DNA of 64,000 bases, from positions 929,350 to 993,349 of the forward strand of contig NZ_LGIQ01000005.1 of the NCBI RefSeq assembly GCF_001187725.1, written 5' to 3'. The stretch is from Brevibacillus reuszeri (GTDB lineage Bacteria > Bacillota > Bacilli > Brevibacillales > Brevibacillaceae). Positions 8,806 to 17,667 of the stretch are shown here, in pieces. Positions within the stretch are counted from its first letter, which is position 1, and each line of letters opens with the position of its first letter. The position numbers were made by a program, and so were the translations under genes. The notes beneath the pieces are model-generated. The model was given only the letters and a program-made list of their open reading frames with translations, did not search any database and was not told the origin of the DNA.

Positions 8806-10680
8806 ATGAAAAAGGCTCGTCGCATTACGATGACGGCGTTTGCATCGGTTGTCTTTGCCTCCCTGATGGCAGGCTCTGCATTTGCTGCACCGCTTCACCC
8901 GGTAAACCACGCTGATTGGATGGTAAAAAAATCCATTATTTCTGCTGGCCAAAATGGTGATCTGGCGTTGGACCGTGCAGTAAACCTGGCTGAGGTTGCA
9001 GTTGTATTCTCTAAATTGAAAGATGCGAAAGTCGGCGCTGCAGCAGCTGGTGCGCACTGGTCAACTCCTTACTTTGACTGGGCAAAATCCCAAGGGGTTC
9101 TGACTCAAGACGATTATAAAAACCCAATACAAGCTGTATCCTCTGCAAAATTGACGCAAATGGCTGCGAAGCTGGGCTACAAGCTCGCTTTGGAAAACAA
9201 AGCAACCGTAACTCGCGGTGAGTTCTTCCAGGCATTGGGCGATGCTGCGACTACACATGTAACGATTGCTCACACAAATGATACACATGGACATATCCAG
9301 GAAGATAAAGGCCAAAAAGAGTTCGGTTTTGCAAAAATTGCTACCTTGCTCAAGGAATGGCGCGCGGAAAACGACAACTTCCTCTTGCTGGATGCGGGTG
9401 ACACGTTCCAAGGAACGGTATTCGTTAACCAATTCAAGGGAGAATCAGTTGTTCCAATCCTCAACAGCTTGAACTACAACGTAATGGCAGCTGGAAACCA
9501 TGAGTTCGATTTCGGCTTCGAGCAACTGCTCAAGCTGCGTGACATGCTGAAGCACCCAGTCATTTCCGCTAACGTGTTCAAAGCGGACGGCAAAGAACTG
9601 TTGGTGCCTACCTTCAAAGCTGAAATTGGCGGCAAAAAGTTCGCTTTCGTTGGCTTTGTAGCAGAAGATACGCCAGTTTTGACTCACCCGGACAACGTGA
9701 AAGGTCTTACTTTCAAAAGCCCGGTTGAAGTCGCCAAAACAGTCGTTCCTGAACTGAAAAAAGAAGTGGATCACGTGATTGTTGTTTCCCACATCGGTGT
9801 GGATGTAGACCGTGAAATCGCAAAAAACGTACCAGGCATCGACCTGATCGTGGGCGGACACTCTCATACACCGCTGACAACACCTGAGCTCGTAAACGGA
9901 ACGTACATCGTACAAGACTGGGAATACGGTAAGTCTCTGGGACGTGCGGACTTGTACTACCTCGGCAAAGAGCTGGTTGCATTCAGTGGCGGTCTGAAAG
10001 AGTACGATGAAAATGTTGTGGCTGATCCTGATGTGGACAAAATGGTTCAAGAGATCGTAAAACAAATCGACTCTGTGATGAATGTGGTAATCGCGAAGTC
10101 TGAGGTTCCACTTGATGGTGATCGTACGCTTGTTCGTGCAAAAGAAACAAACATCGGTAACCTCATCACTGATATCATGCTTGAGCGCACAAAGTCCATC
10201 AAAGGCTATGAAGCAGATGTGGCACTGGCAAACGGTGGCGGAATCCGCACACAGCTGGATGCAGGCGACATCACGAAGAAAAACCTGTACACACTGTTGC
10301 CATTTGAAAACAATACCCTTTCCGTAGTGGAAGTAACCGGTGAAGAGCTGAAGCAAGCACTGGAAAACGGTGTGAGTCAAGTGGGAACAGGTGCTGGACG
10401 CTTCCCACAAATCAGTGGCATGAGCTTTACTTACAACGCATCGAAGCCAGTAGGAGAGCGCGTGCTGGAAGTAAAAGTAGCTGGACAGCCACTAGATTTG
10501 GCGAAAAAATATAAAGTAGCTACCATCGACTTCCTGGCAGCAGGTGGAGACGGTTATGAATCCTTCAAAAAACCATTCTTCAACACTGGCTTGTCCATGT
10601 ACAGCATCGTTGAAGAAGGCTTGATCAAGCGCAAAGTGGTCAATCCAAAAGTAGAAGGCCGCATTGTAGAAGTGAAGTAA
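8806..10680 (+). CDS. Secreted 5'-nucleotidase/UshA-family phosphatase with SLH-like N-terminus
   Basis: 624 residues. A signal peptide (residues 1-27, ending AFA-A) is followed by about 110 residues that look like degenerate S-layer homology motifs (LDRAVNLAEVAVVFSKL, PYFDWAKSQGVL, VTRGEFFQALGDA). A metallophosphatase domain comes next: AHTNDTHGHI, DAGDTFQG, AAGNHEFDFG, VVSHIGVDVD, VGGHSHTPL. The C-terminal 5'-nucleotidase domain contains ALANGGGIR. It probably releases phosphate and nucleosides from extracellular nucleotides while held at the cell wall. Substrate preference (5'-nucleotides, 2',3'-cyclic nucleotides or UDP-sugars) is not resolvable. GAGAGGGG precedes the ATG; a strong terminator follows. 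Confidence 0.88.
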   Translation: MKKARRITMTAFASVVFASLMAGSAFAAPLHPVNHADWMVKKSIISAGQNGDLALDRAVNLAEVAVVFSKLKDAKVGAAAAGAHWSTPYFDWAKSQGVLTQDDYKNPIQAVSSAKLTQMAAKLGYKLALENKATVTRGEFFQALGDAATTHVTIAHTNDTHGHIQEDKGQKEFGFAKIATLLKEWRAENDNFLLLDAGDTFQGTVFVNQFKGESVVPILNSLNYNVMAAGNHEFDFGFEQLLKLRDMLKHPVISANVFKADGKELLVPTFKAEIGGKKFAFVGFVAEDTPVLTHPDNVKGLTFKSPVEVAKTVVPELKKEVDHVIVVSHIGVDVDREIAKNVPGIDLIVGGHSHTPLTTPELVNGTYIVQDWEYGKSLGRADLYYLGKELVAFSGGLKEYDENVVADPDVDKMVQEIVKQIDSVMNVVIAKSEVPLDGDRTLVRAKETNIGNLITDIMLERTKSIKGYEADVALANGGGIRTQLDAGDITKKNLYTLLPFENNTLSVVEVTGEELKQALENGVSQVGTGAGRFPQISGMSFTYNASKPVGERVLEVKVAGQPLDLAKKYKVATIDFLAAGGDGYESFKKPFFNTGLSMYSIVEEGLIKRKVVNPKVEGRIVEVK

Positions 10681-10693
10681 GTGTTGCCAAAAA

Positions 10694-10733
10694 GGACAGG
10701 GGCGAAAAGCAAGCTTGGCCCCCTGTCTTTTCC
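10694..10733 (+). terminator. Terminator after the UshA-type gene
   Basis: GACAGGGGC (10695-10703) pairs with GCCCCCTGTC (10718-10727), followed by TTTTCC. Confidence 0.88.
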
Positions 10734-10796
10734 TTTCATAAAGTACCTTGCAATATATAGTAGCTGTTTGGTAAGCTTTTACATGGGTGATACATA

Positions 10797-11126
10797 TTGA
10801 ATGTTCAGTTTAAAAAAGGTGTGCTGGAGCTGTGTGTGCTCGTTCTGGCAGCGAACCATGACCGTTATGGCTATGAATTAGTTGACAGTATTTCGGAGAA
10901 GTTTCATATCGCCGAAGGTACCGTTTACCCCTTACTCCGACGCTTGACTCAGGAAGGCTTTTTTACCACTTACCTGAAAGAATCGCAAGAAGGACCACCA
11001 CGCAAGTATTACCAGTTAACTGAGCAGGGACGTCGATATATGAACGATCTGATTTTGGAATGGCGCATTTTCAATCGCGGTGTCAATCAGATCATTAAGG
11101 AGGGACTCGGGTATGACGAGGCGTGA
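10797..11126 (+). CDS. PadR-family transcriptional regulator
   Basis: A 109-residue single-domain winged-helix repressor. Typical PadR features: QFKKGVLELCVL at the N-terminus, YGYELVDSI, the recognition region GTVYPLLRRLTQEGF, a wing with RKYYQLTEQGRRYM, and a C-terminal dimerisation helix. The start is TTG 10797 with GGGTGA seven bases upstream; no ATG fits. Its 3' end overlaps the DUF1700 gene by 14 bases. PadR genes of this arrangement usually repress their own operon; the sequence TACCTTGCAATATATAGTA upstream (10744-10762) is a candidate control region. Confidence 0.9.
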   Translation: MNVQFKKGVLELCVLVLAANHDRYGYELVDSISEKFHIAEGTVYPLLRRLTQEGFFTTYLKESQEGPPRKYYQLTEQGRRYMNDLILEWRIFNRGVNQIIKEGLGYDEA

Positions 11127-11664
11127 GTTTATGGATGAATTAGGTCTACTGCTCGGTGGGTTGCCCGATAAAGAGCGGTTGGATATACTGGCGGACTATA
11201 CCGAGCACTTCCTGATGGGAATGAAGCAAGGGAAAACCGAGCAGGAGATTGCCGAGAGCCTGGGCAGTCCCAGATTGCTGGCAAGAGAACTGCTCGCTGG
11301 TTACCGAATTGACCAGGCCGAGTCAAATGCCAGTGTGGGAAACATGACCAGGGCAATCATTGCTACGATTAGCCTAGGATTTTTTAATGTGATTTTCGTT
11401 CTTGGACCACTGATGGGGTTAATCGGCATACTAATGGCATTCTATGCTGTTACGCTCTCTCTTCTGGTGGCACCATTCGGGGTATATCTGCAATACGGGG
11501 TTCCTGCTCCATCACATGAGCGTCTGCTGCTCCTGTTTGGCTGTCTGACCTCCATAGGACTGGGTGGCATGCTTGGAGTGGGCTTGCTGCGCTTGACGAA
11601 GTGGCTTTACCGTCAATTTTTGCGGTACCTCCAATTCAATGTGCAGCTAATCAGGGGGAAATGA
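11113..11664 (+). CDS. DUF1700 (HAAS-type) membrane protein
   Basis: 183 residues. The cytosolic N-terminal helices (MTRREFMDELGLLLGGLP, then LADYTEHFLMGMKQGKTEQEI and SLGSPRLLARELL) match the HAAS domain found next to PadR genes. About three hydrophobic segments follow. The start chosen is ATG 11113, after AGGAGGG; an in-frame upstream ATG at 11080 lies deep in padR. Such proteins are thought to relay membrane signals to the PadR regulator or the adjacent adhesin-like protein, but no mechanism is established. It ends one base before the DUF4097 gene. Confidence 0.85.
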   Translation: MTRREFMDELGLLLGGLPDKERLDILADYTEHFLMGMKQGKTEQEIAESLGSPRLLARELLAGYRIDQAESNASVGNMTRAIIATISLGFFNVIFVLGPLMGLIGILMAFYAVTLSLLVAPFGVYLQYGVPAPSHERLLLLFGCLTSIGLGGMLGVGLLRLTKWLYRQFLRYLQFNVQLIRGK

Positions 11665-11665
11665 A

Positions 11666-12514
11666 ATGAAGCATTGGGGAAAAAAGATATTTGGAATTAG
11701 TCTGTTATTGTTTCTGCTAGGCGCTTCTGGACTTGTTTGGATGTTTACAAAACAGGACTATTTTTCTTTTTCATTGGCGCAAGTAAATGAGGAACGAACC
11801 ATTCAGGAAGCGTTCACGTCTGTGGATGTGGCGACCGGCACAGTGGATGTAGTCATTACCCCAAGTTCATTACCCACGGCAAGTGTACGTCTGGTTGGGG
11901 AAGCAAGCGACCAGCAGATGGAGCGCATGCAATTTGCAAGCAAGGTGCTGCCGGATGGTACGTTAAAAGTAGATGTGAATGAAAAGCTCCACGTCAATTT
12001 GTTTTTCCCGGTGAGTGGCAGGCTTCAGCTCGAACTGTATTTGCCTGAGAAAGACTATGAAAAATTGGCGCTGAACACGGCGACAGGCGATATCAAAGCA
12101 TCAAAGCTGAGCGTAAAGAAGACGAACATTGTATCCAGCACGGGAGATGTCGAGCTGGATGGGCTGTCGGGAGAATCACTGGATATTCAAACGGATACGG
12201 GAGATATGAAGCTCTCAGGAATTCGTTCTGCCGTACAGATTCAAACGACTACCGGGGAGATCGATTCGCTGCTCCTCCCAGAGCTTGTGCACAACGTCTC
12301 GATTGAAAGCGAAACAGGAGATATTCGCATAAAGGTCGATCAAGAGCCAGCAGCAGCAAATCTTGATTTGTCGACAGAAACCGGCTCTATCAAGACTTCA
12401 TGGAAGACACTTTCTTATGAGCTGAAAAGCGAAAAAAAAGTAACAGGCTCCATCGGCACTGGCGGTCCAACTGTGAATGTCAGGACAACTACGGGTGATA
12501 TCCGCATTCAATAG
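11666..12514 (+). CDS. DUF4097 beta-strand-repeat protein, membrane-anchored
   Basis: 282 residues: an N-terminal membrane anchor (residues ~8-28), then repeated beta-strand units with the recurrent phrase TGD/TGS (ATGDIKAS, STGDVELD, DTGDMKLS, TTGEIDSL, ETGDIRIK, ETGSIKTS, TTGDIRIQ), the hallmark of the DUF4097 adhesin-like beta-helix. It is probably extracytoplasmic. It is the last gene of the padR-DUF1700-DUF4097 operon, a cassette common in Firmicutes and often linked to envelope stress; the exact role is unknown. Confidence 0.85.
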   Translation: MKHWGKKIFGISLLLFLLGASGLVWMFTKQDYFSFSLAQVNEERTIQEAFTSVDVATGTVDVVITPSSLPTASVRLVGEASDQQMERMQFASKVLPDGTLKVDVNEKLHVNLFFPVSGRLQLELYLPEKDYEKLALNTATGDIKASKLSVKKTNIVSSTGDVELDGLSGESLDIQTDTGDMKLSGIRSAVQIQTTTGEIDSLLLPELVHNVSIESETGDIRIKVDQEPAAANLDLSTETGSIKTSWKTLSYELKSEKKVTGSIGTGGPTVNVRTTTGDIRIQ

Positions 12515-12655
12515 GAGAAGTTTGGAAAGACTGATGGTTAGGATTGGAAACATGAGAAACGAAAAGATTTTGACACAATAGGTCCCGTTTTAGGGGAGGG
12601 GCCAATGGTATCATAATTATTGGGATAGATTATTGTGCAAGGAGAGGTTTATTTC

Positions 12656-13693
12656 ATGACCGCAAAACCATTTAACGATACTTTTTTGAAAGCGTGCAGA
12701 GGGGAAGCCACGGATCATGTGCCGGTGTGGTACATGCGCCAAGCCGGTCGCTATCAGCCGGAATACCGTGCTATTCGTGCGAAGCATAGCTTTTTTGAAA
12801 TGAATTACATACCAGAAGTTTGCGCAGAAGTAACTCGCTTGCCTGTAGAACAGCTCGGGGTGGACGCTGCAATCCTGTTTGCCGATATCATGACACCGTT
12901 GAAGCCGATTGGCGTAGATGTGAATATCGAGTCTGGCATTGGCCCGGTCATCGCAAATCCGATCGAGTCCCTGTCTGATGTACAGAAGCTGGAAGATCTG
13001 GACCCGGAAACGCATGTTCCGTACATTTTGGAATCGATCAAGATATTGCGTGAGACGCTTTCGGTTCCGCTCATCGGTTTTGCAGGTGCACCGTTTACCC
13101 TTGCGAGCTACATGATTGAGGGCGGACCTTCCAAGCACTATCATAAGACAAAAGCGTTTATGTATACCGAGCCTGCAGCATGGCAAGCGCTGATGGACAA
13201 ACTTGGCGATCTGACCATTACGTATTTGAAAGCCCAAATTAAAGCAGGTGCACAAGCTGTACAGGTATTTGATTCCTGGGTAGGGGCACTCAATGATGAG
13301 GATTATCGCGAGTTTATTACGCCAGTGATGACACGCATCTTCAATGCTTTGAAGGATACGGATGTACCGACCATCTATTTTGGAATCGGGGCAGGCCATT
13401 TGCTCATGGATTGGAACCGTTTACCTGTAGATGTAGTGGGGCTGGACTGGCGGACGTCGATCACGACAGCAAGAGATATGGGCGTAACCAAAACGCTGCA
13501 AGGAAACCTTGATCCGACCTTGCTTCTCGCTCCATGGGAGAAGCTCGAATCCAAAGCAAAAGAGATTTTAGACGAAGGAACGAATCAGCCAGGCTTCATC
13601 TTTAATCTCGGCCATGGTGTATTCCCGGATGCTAAGGTAGAAACGCTGCAAAAGCTAACTTCGTTCATCCATAGCTACAAGCGCAACGCGTAA
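12656..13693 (+). CDS. hemE: Uroporphyrinogen decarboxylase
   Basis: Decarboxylates the four acetate side chains of uroporphyrinogen III to give coproporphyrinogen III. 345 residues, with the signature [16 protein letters not shown] near the N-terminus, [26 protein letters not shown], and [10 protein letters not shown] near the end. ATG 12656 follows AAGGAGAGG; a GTG at 12635 in frame lacks a ribosome binding site. It opens the hemEHY operon, 6.6 kb after hemL. Confidence 0.98.
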   Translation: MTAKPFNDTFLKACRGEATDHVPVWYMRQAGRYQPEYRAIRAKHSFFEMNYIPEVCAEVTRLPVEQLGVDAAILFADIMTPLKPIGVDVNIESGIGPVIANPIESLSDVQKLEDLDPETHVPYILESIKILRETLSVPLIGFAGAPFTLASYMIEGGPSKHYHKTKAFMYTEPAAWQALMDKLGDLTITYLKAQIKAGAQAVQVFDSWVGALNDEDYREFITPVMTRIFNALKDTDVPTIYFGIGAGHLLMDWNRLPVDVVGLDWRTSITTARDMGVTKTLQGNLDPTLLLAPWEKLESKAKEILDEGTNQPGFIFNLGHGVFPDAKVETLQKLTSFIHSYKRNA

Positions 13694-13711
13694 TTTCGGA
13701 GGTGCAAGAAA

Positions 13712-14644
13712 ATGTCCAAACAAAAGACAGGGCTCTTGTTGATGGCGTATGGCACGCCGCGAAGTCGTGAAGAGATCGAGCCTTACTATACTCACATTCG
13801 TAGAGGACGCAAGCCTCCACAGGAACTGTTGGATGATTTGACCGAGCGCTACGAAGCAGTAGGTGGAGTGAACCGCTTTGCCGAAATTACGGACGAGCAG
13901 GTAAGTGCGCTGGAGCGGGAAATGAACGAGCGCTACCCTGACCGCGAGTTTGTCTGTTATTTGGGACTCAAGCACATCGCCCCGTTTGTAGAAGATGCAG
14001 TCGATCAGATGAAAAAAGACGGGATCACAGAAGCAATCAGCTTGGTGCTTGCGCCACATTACTCCAGCTATAGTGTCAAAGAATACAATGGACGCGCCAA
14101 GGAGCATTCAGAATCTGTGAATGGCCCTGTTATCCATAGCATTGAAAGCTGGTACAAAGAGCCAGGCTTCATTTCGTATTGGGTCAATGCCATCGAGGAC
14201 ACGTTTGCTTCGATGTCTGCCGAGGATCGTGAGCACGCAGTTGTTATTTTTTCTGCGCATAGTTTGCCTGAAAAAATCCTCAAGTCAGGTGATCCATATC
14301 CGACGCAGCTGGAAGAAACGGCAAAGCTGATTGCGGAAGAAGCGGGTGTTGCTCATTTTGCGATTGGCTGGCAAAGTGCAGGAAATACGCCAGAGCCTTG
14401 GATCGGACCCGATGTGCAGGATTTGACGAGAGAGCTTCATGCCAAGCATGGCTACAAAGCCTATGTCTATTGCCCGGTCGGTTTTATTGCTGAGCATTTA
14501 GAGGTCTTATACGATAATGATATGGAATGCAAAGCAGTGACGGATGAGCTGGGCGCCCATTATTATCGCCCTTCGATGCCAAATGCCAGACCTGCTTTTA
14601 TCTCCTGTCTGGCTGATGCTGTCGAGAAGAAGCTGGCGAACTAG
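13712..14644 (+). CDS. hemH: Coproporphyrin/protoporphyrin ferrochelatase
   Basis: Inserts ferrous iron into the porphyrin; in Firmicutes the substrate is coproporphyrin III (the cpfC role). 310 residues of the monofunctional, soluble type. Visible are [29 protein letters not shown], the catalytic-histidine region [12 protein letters not shown] and [11 protein letters not shown], and the C-terminal [17 protein letters not shown]. It lies 18 bases after hemE and just before hemY. Choice of the coproporphyrin branch is family knowledge, not read from the sequence. Confidence 0.97.
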   Translation: MSKQKTGLLLMAYGTPRSREEIEPYYTHIRRGRKPPQELLDDLTERYEAVGGVNRFAEITDEQVSALEREMNERYPDREFVCYLGLKHIAPFVEDAVDQMKKDGITEAISLVLAPHYSSYSVKEYNGRAKEHSESVNGPVIHSIESWYKEPGFISYWVNAIEDTFASMSAEDREHAVVIFSAHSLPEKILKSGDPYPTQLEETAKLIAEEAGVAHFAIGWQSAGNTPEPWIGPDVQDLTRELHAKHGYKAYVYCPVGFIAEHLEVLYDNDMECKAVTDELGAHYYRPSMPNARPAFISCLADAVEKKLAN

Positions 14645-14657
14645 GGGATCGAATCAG

Positions 14658-16067
14658 ATGAATGAGAAAACCTACCATATTACGATTGTTGGCGGCGGTA
14701 TCACCGGATTGACCGCCGCTTTTTACTTACAGCGGGAAATCGAAGCAAAAGGCCTTCCGATTCGCTTTCAATTAATTGAGGAGCAGGATCGTCTGGGAGG
14801 AAAGATCAAGACGTGGCGACATGAAGGCTTTGTCATTGAGCAAGGGCCAGACTCCTTTTTGGAGCGCAAAACAAGTGCGGCACAGCTCGCAGCCGATCTG
14901 GGGCAAAAAGATGACTTGGTGCGCAATAGTACAGGTCAAGCGTACATTTGGCACAAAGACAAGCTAGTAGCCATTCCTGAGGGAGCTGTTATGGGGGTTC
15001 CGACGAGACTCATGCCGTTTGTGAGCACGGACCTGATTTCGTGGCCGGGAAAAATTCGCGCTGCAGCAGATCTGATTCTTCCTGCAACAGAAGGGAATAA
15101 AGACATCTCCGTCGGTGATTTTTTCCGTCGCCGCTTGGGTGATGAGGTTATCGAAAACCTGATCCAGCCTCTTCTCTCTGGAGTCTATTCGGGAGACATC
15201 GACAAGCTCAGTCTGCTTGCAAGCTTTCCACAATTCGCCCAGCTCGAAAAACAACATCGCAGCCTGATTCTGGCGATGAAGCACTCTCGTCCGCAATCTA
15301 GCGGTCAAGGGAAGCCGAAGGGCATTTTTCTGACGCTAAAAAATGGCTTGGAGTCGCTGGTTGAGGGAATCGAAAAAAGCTTGCCGGCTTCAAGCATTCA
15401 AAAAGAGACCGGTGTCCAGGAGCTGCTGAAAAAAGAGGACGGCGGCTATACGCTTGTTCTCAAAAATGGACAGCAGATTGAGACAGATGCTGTTCTGTTT
15501 ACGGTGCCGCATGCCGTAGCTGAACCGCTCCTGCGTCCTTATGCATCCGTCCCGTCCTTGCCACAGGCGAAACCGCATATGGTCGCCACAATCGCTATGG
15601 CATTCGGTGAGAACGCAGTCGATGTTGGAATGGAAGGGACCGGATTTATTGTGCCCCGTCATTCTGGAGCCAAAATTACGGCTTGTACATGGGCGCACCG
15701 AAAATGGCCGCATACGACACCGGCAAACAAAGTGCTTCTGCGCAGCTTTGTGGGCAAGGCAGGCGAGCAGTCATTTATGCAGCAGACGGATGAAGAGGTG
15801 CTGGACGTAGTGCTCCACGATTTGCGCAAAATCATGAGCATTCCGAAGCAACCGGATTTTTATAAAGTGACGCGCCTTCAGAATGCCATTCCGTATGTGG
15901 TCGGTCATCTGGATTGGGTGCGGGACGTCAAGAGTAAAATTCAGTCGAGCTTGCCTGGGGTCTTGCTTGCTGGCGCCTCTTACAGTGGTGTTGGCGTGCC
16001 GGATTGTATTGACCAAGGAAAAAAAGCCGTATCAGAACTGATCGCAACAGTTGGACCGGGGAGGTAA
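14658..16067 (+). CDS. hemY: Coproporphyrinogen/protoporphyrinogen III oxidase
   Basis: An FAD enzyme that oxidises coproporphyrinogen III to coproporphyrin III in Gram-positive bacteria (also called cgoX). 469 residues: an N-terminal dinucleotide fold ITIVGGGITGLTAAFYLQ, EEQDRLGGKI, GPDSFLERK, and a C-terminal FAD segment VLLAGASYSGVGVPDCIDQG. ATG 14658 is chosen because the longer in-frame extension to 14544 lies inside hemH. The terminator overlaps the stop. The last enzyme of this branch, ChdC/HemQ, is not in the window. Confidence 0.96.
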   Translation: MNEKTYHITIVGGGITGLTAAFYLQREIEAKGLPIRFQLIEEQDRLGGKIKTWRHEGFVIEQGPDSFLERKTSAAQLAADLGQKDDLVRNSTGQAYIWHKDKLVAIPEGAVMGVPTRLMPFVSTDLISWPGKIRAAADLILPATEGNKDISVGDFFRRRLGDEVIENLIQPLLSGVYSGDIDKLSLLASFPQFAQLEKQHRSLILAMKHSRPQSSGQGKPKGIFLTLKNGLESLVEGIEKSLPASSIQKETGVQELLKKEDGGYTLVLKNGQQIETDAVLFTVPHAVAEPLLRPYASVPSLPQAKPHMVATIAMAFGENAVDVGMEGTGFIVPRHSGAKITACTWAHRKWPHTTPANKVLLRSFVGKAGEQSFMQQTDEEVLDVVLHDLRKIMSIPKQPDFYKVTRLQNAIPYVVGHLDWVRDVKSKIQSSLPGVLLAGASYSGVGVPDCIDQGKKAVSELIATVGPGR

Positions 16068-16082
16068 ACCCCGGTTTTTCCT
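16055..16082 (+). terminator. Terminator after hemY
   Basis: ACCGGGG (16055-16061) and CCCCGGT (16069-16075) form a tight hairpin that includes the hemY stop codon, followed by TTTTCCTTTTTT. Confidence 0.85.
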
Positions 16083-16091
16083 TTTTTCGGG

Positions 16092-16121
16092 TGCTAAACG
16101 GCTCGTCCTGTCCATATAGTA
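16092..16121 (+). promoter_or_regulatory. Candidate SigE/SigK-type promoter for spoVID
   Basis: CATATAGTA (16113-16121) fits the mother-cell -10 pattern CATAnnnTA, with TGCTAAA about 14 bases upstream as a weak -35. spoVID is SigE-dependent in B. subtilis. Confidence 0.45.
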
Positions 16122-16157
16122 TAGGGAAATGTCCTGCACCTGAAAGGAGGAGCACGA

Positions 16158-17654
16158 ATGGCGTTACAGGATGGACTGCTCTCGTTTGCCATCAAGGAGA
16201 CCATTTTCCTCTCATCCGATAAAGCTGGAATAGGCGAATTGCAAGAGCTGGAATTGGTTCCTGATGTAGAGGTATTGGAAAATGAAAACTACATCTCGAT
16301 TACCGGTTGCTTGCAATTATTCGGCAAGTACGAGCCAATCAGAGAGGTCGCTGAGGCAAATAGCGGCGGAACGGAAACTCTGGTTGAAGCGATGACGTTT
16401 TCGCCGTTTCGCCAAGAGGCTACAGAGGAAGGGTATTACGGCTGGGAGGAGCAGATTGGACATCGAATTCCGCTAAACATCACAATTCCATTGGAGAGAA
16501 TTGCGGAAATCGGCGATATTTACGCAATTGTAGACAGCTTTGATTACAGGCTGGAATCTCCACACCAAATGTTGATTGATGCTGAATTGAAGATCATGGG
16601 GATCGCTTTTGCCGAGCAAGCACAAGAGCAGGAGCAAGAACAAGAATATCAGGTACAGCCCCAGCTGTATTACCAAAATGAAGCGGAGGAAGCTCCTGAA
16701 GAGGCATGGGAATATTCTCATATAGCGGCTGATGAGCCTGAGTCTTATGTTGAACCCGCTTCACTCGATGAGATTGAACAAAAATTGAGCGAGCTGGAAA
16801 ATGAGATGGAGCGTCAGTCTATGCCATCCTCTTATGAATCGGCAGAATCTCCATCTCTATACGACGCACCTGCTCTCTCCACGTCCTACCCGGGGGAATA
16901 TGCGCTGCAAAGCTATGGAGAAATCACGGAAGAAGCGGCGAGAGAGTCTCAGGAGGCGTGGGTAGCAGAATCTTCTGCCTATGAATCAGCAGGGGATGAC
17001 TCTCCCTCCTATGAAGCGCAGGCAATGGATGCGGAGCAGCATGAGCAATGGACAAATGTGAGAACGCAAAACGAGGAACAGGATGAGCCGGTGCTTGCCA
17101 TTCATGAACAGGAGCAAGAGCCACTCGATTTCACACCTGTAGCTAGTGATCAGCCTGAATCCACAGAGGTAGCCGAAGTCGCCGAAACGACCGAAACTGT
17201 TGAAGCTGAAGCAGTCAATGAGGACGTTCAGGTTGACGCAGAGCCTGTTATTGCCGAGGTGGAAGAAGAGGAAGAAATTGAAGTGCGCGTAGCCATTTCA
17301 GGCAAAGCTTCGCGAGAAGAAGCCGGAAATGTGAACATTACCTCGATCTTTTCACAGGCAACCCGGTCGAAGCAGGAGGCGATGGCGCAAGAAGCGGAAT
17401 CATCAAGCTCCTCTCGTAGAGGAATGGCATCCTCTGCAGCTCCAGCTACATCGGAAGCGATGCAAAATCTCACTTCATTTGTCAAAAGCAAGGAAGAGCG
17501 CTCCAGTACACTGAAAATGTGCATTATCCAGCGTGATGAGACCTTGGAGCATATCTCTCAACGCTATTCCTTGCCGGTTTCCAAGATCGTGGAAGTAAAC
17601 AGGTTGGCTACCGAGCAACTTGTCGCCGGACAAATCCTGTACATTCCACAATAA
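16158..17654 (+). CDS. spoVID: Stage VI sporulation protein D, spore coat assembly
   Basis: A morphogenetic protein needed for coat encasement of the forespore. 498 residues: a conserved N-terminal domain (LLSFAIKETIFLSSDKAG through IPLNITIPLERI, ~1-135), a long acidic, Glu/Gln/Ser-rich, probably disordered middle (~155-445, including EQAQEQEQEQEYQ), and a C-terminal LysM domain (ETLEHISQRYSLPVSKIVEV, then QLVAGQILYIPQ). AAAGGAGG precedes the ATG. It is followed immediately by two CotS/YsxE-type genes, as spoVID-ysxE in B. subtilis. Confidence 0.92.
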   Translation: MALQDGLLSFAIKETIFLSSDKAGIGELQELELVPDVEVLENENYISITGCLQLFGKYEPIREVAEANSGGTETLVEAMTFSPFRQEATEEGYYGWEEQIGHRIPLNITIPLERIAEIGDIYAIVDSFDYRLESPHQMLIDAELKIMGIAFAEQAQEQEQEQEYQVQPQLYYQNEAEEAPEEAWEYSHIAADEPESYVEPASLDEIEQKLSELENEMERQSMPSSYESAESPSLYDAPALSTSYPGEYALQSYGEITEEAARESQEAWVAESSAYESAGDDSPSYEAQAMDAEQHEQWTNVRTQNEEQDEPVLAIHEQEQEPLDFTPVASDQPESTEVAEVAETTETVEAEAVNEDVQVDAEPVIAEVEEEEEIEVRVAISGKASREEAGNVNITSIFSQATRSKQEAMAQEAESSSSSRRGMASSAAPATSEAMQNLTSFVKSKEERSSTLKMCIIQRDETLEHISQRYSLPVSKIVEVNRLATEQLVAGQILYIPQ

Positions 17655-17667
17655 GGAGTGTGGGACC

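Noticed and set aside
9445..10410. 321-codon minus-strand open frame opposite the UshA-type gene
   Set aside because: Antisense to a well-supported secreted phosphatase; low-complexity shadow translation.
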